From: Viola odorata
Lineage: Eukaryota > Streptophyta > Magnoliopsida > Malpighiales > Violaceae
Direction: 5' to 3'
DNA length: 64,000 nt
Assembly (NCBI GenBank): GCA_963691705.1
Contig: OY829539.1
Location: 53,418,327-53,482,326, forward strand
Shown here: in pieces, positions 63,191 through 64,000 of the stretch
How positions within the stretch are numbered: position 1 is the first letter of the stretch
Layout: each line of letters begins with the position of its first letter
The notes under the pieces: model-generated
Databases searched by the model: none
What the model was told of the DNA's origin: nothing
Seen by the model: only the letters and a program-made list of their open reading frames with translations
Program-made: the position numbers and the translations under genes

Positions 63191-63460
63191 TTTTTGAAAG
63201 ATAAATTTTCCATTACTGATATTTAATGAAAACAATCAAGTTGTTCAGGACATAAACCGTTCCAAGAGTCCGACAGACCTATTATAAGGGCTCTTCTAGC
63301 GAGAGCGTGAGCTTCTACATTAGCTGTTCTTCTGACATGAACAAAACAGCAGGAAACGAATTGCAGCACAAGGCAAGAAATATCAGCAACAATCACCCCA
63401 AGGACGAGAACAATTGCGACTCAGAGTTAACAGCTTGAATCAATTCCAGACAGTCGGATT
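63191..63460 (-). mobile_element. 5'-truncated LINE fragment with RNase H-like remnant
   Basis: About 270 bp on the minus strand, flanked by a 12-bp direct repeat, AACAATCACTTT, at 63179-63190 and 63461-63472. A short poly(A) is seen as T residues at 63189-63195. The minus strand still reads SDCLELIQAVNSESQLFS, then VADISCLVLQFV and VRRTANVEAHALARRAL, the end of an RNase H-like (RVT_3) domain as in plant non-LTR elements. This differs from the L1-type element at 11281, which shows no such domain. Confidence 0.82.
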
Positions 63461-63472
63461 AACAATCACTTT

Positions 63473-64000
63473 ATTTATGCAAGATTGAGTTTGTAGTTAG
63501 GTGATGCGGGTGCCTCATTAATTGTGTAGGCACTACTTAAAATAGGAAAGGCTTAACCTTTATTTGTCCAAAAATCTTAAATAGCACTCTGCATGCATTA
63601 TAGTATTCCAAATTGTACCATGTGTTTGTCGAATTTACATCCTGCATTCCCAAAAAAAAAAATGATGCAGTAACATGTGTATGCTAATGGAAGGCGAGGA
63701 GAGGAGCAAGGAACAAGAAGTGTTCTTTCCTGTCAAATTACCATCCCAAAAAATGCAAAGATTTATGACAGTAAATTTAGTTTCCTTTTCATTTTCCTAT
63801 TCTTTTGTAACAAGTAATTACAGTGTCATCATCGCCAAAAAATCGACTACAGAAATTGGACAGGGAATTTCAGCCCCTTTCACACAAACCAAAAGATTGC
63901 AAAAGGATGAAGGGAAAAATAAAAAAAGATGAGTCTTTTACAGAACTGTATTCCCTGTGACTCGATTCTCTCTAGAAAAAATGGTGGAAACTCAAATTCA
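63473..64000. other. Right end of window; no gene identified
   Basis: Moderately AT-rich DNA. An open stretch at 63675-63932 on the plus strand has no recognisable protein features. The end may belong to the untranslated part of a gene beyond the window. Confidence 0.35.

Noticed and set aside
63675..63932. 85-codon open stretch near the right edge
   Set aside because: No domain, no clear homology, no splice context; similar stretches occur by chance.

Overview
The window is nuclear DNA of a flowering plant, most likely a eudicot. The evidence is intron-rich genes for plant-specific or plant-type proteins (class P alcohol dehydrogenase, an AIL1-type double-AP2 factor, FAS2, a TED6/7-like protein, an invertase/pectin methylesterase inhibitor), very AT-rich intergenic DNA, and a dense, mixed load of transposable elements. 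The species cannot be named from the sequence.

Layout. 1-1728 holds no gene I can name. 1729-5007 (+) is a four-exon RINT1/Tip20 family tether gene (MAG2L type). 7109-9698 (+) is a five-exon PLP-dependent class V aminotransferase/cysteine desulfurase-like gene, with a decayed copy of its last exon about 0.7 kb downstream. 11281 to about 17200 (-) is a nearly full-length L1-type LINE with ORF1 and a frameshifted ORF2. 17887-26060 (+) is an alcohol dehydrogenase gene copy (copy A) with all ten exons, a hAT element in intron 1, a 5-kb Helitron in intron 3 and a 7-bp duplication that breaks exon 6. 27017-33219 is a Mutator-like element with 293-bp terminal inverted repeats and a 9-bp target duplication; it carries a five-exon MURA-type transposase and a convergent GRF-zinc-finger gene. 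33655-36031 (+) is the intact ADH gene (copy B, 380 residues). 38105-40935 is a 2.8-kb inverted repeat made of two head-to-head hAT transposase fragments. 41628-42206 (-) is a secreted PMEI-domain inhibitor. 45703-48998 (+) is FAS2 (CAF-1 p60-type subunit). 49576-50154 (-) is a proline-rich membrane protein of the TED6/TED7 type. 51485-54603 holds rearranged fragments of a GDP-mannose 3,5-epimerase gene between 437-439-bp inverted arms, with an LTR-like insert. 58044-61794 (-) is a nine-exon AIL1-like AP2 transcription factor gene with the 9-nt microexon known from the ANT family. The right end has a short 5'-truncated LINE.

The host genes are unrelated housekeeping, developmental and cell-wall genes and do not form a pathway. 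The connected story is the ADH pair: a tandem duplication in which copy A was loaded with transposons and frameshifted, while copy B stayed intact but has a very young Mutator-like element ending about 0.44 kb upstream of its ATG. The best candidates for something less described are the Mutator-like element with its convergent GRF-zinc-finger gene and central tandem repeats, and the two inverted-repeat loci (hAT and GDP-mannose epimerase) that could produce hairpin RNA. Exon coordinates were derived by hand from reading frames, GT/GC-AG sites and family alignment from memory.
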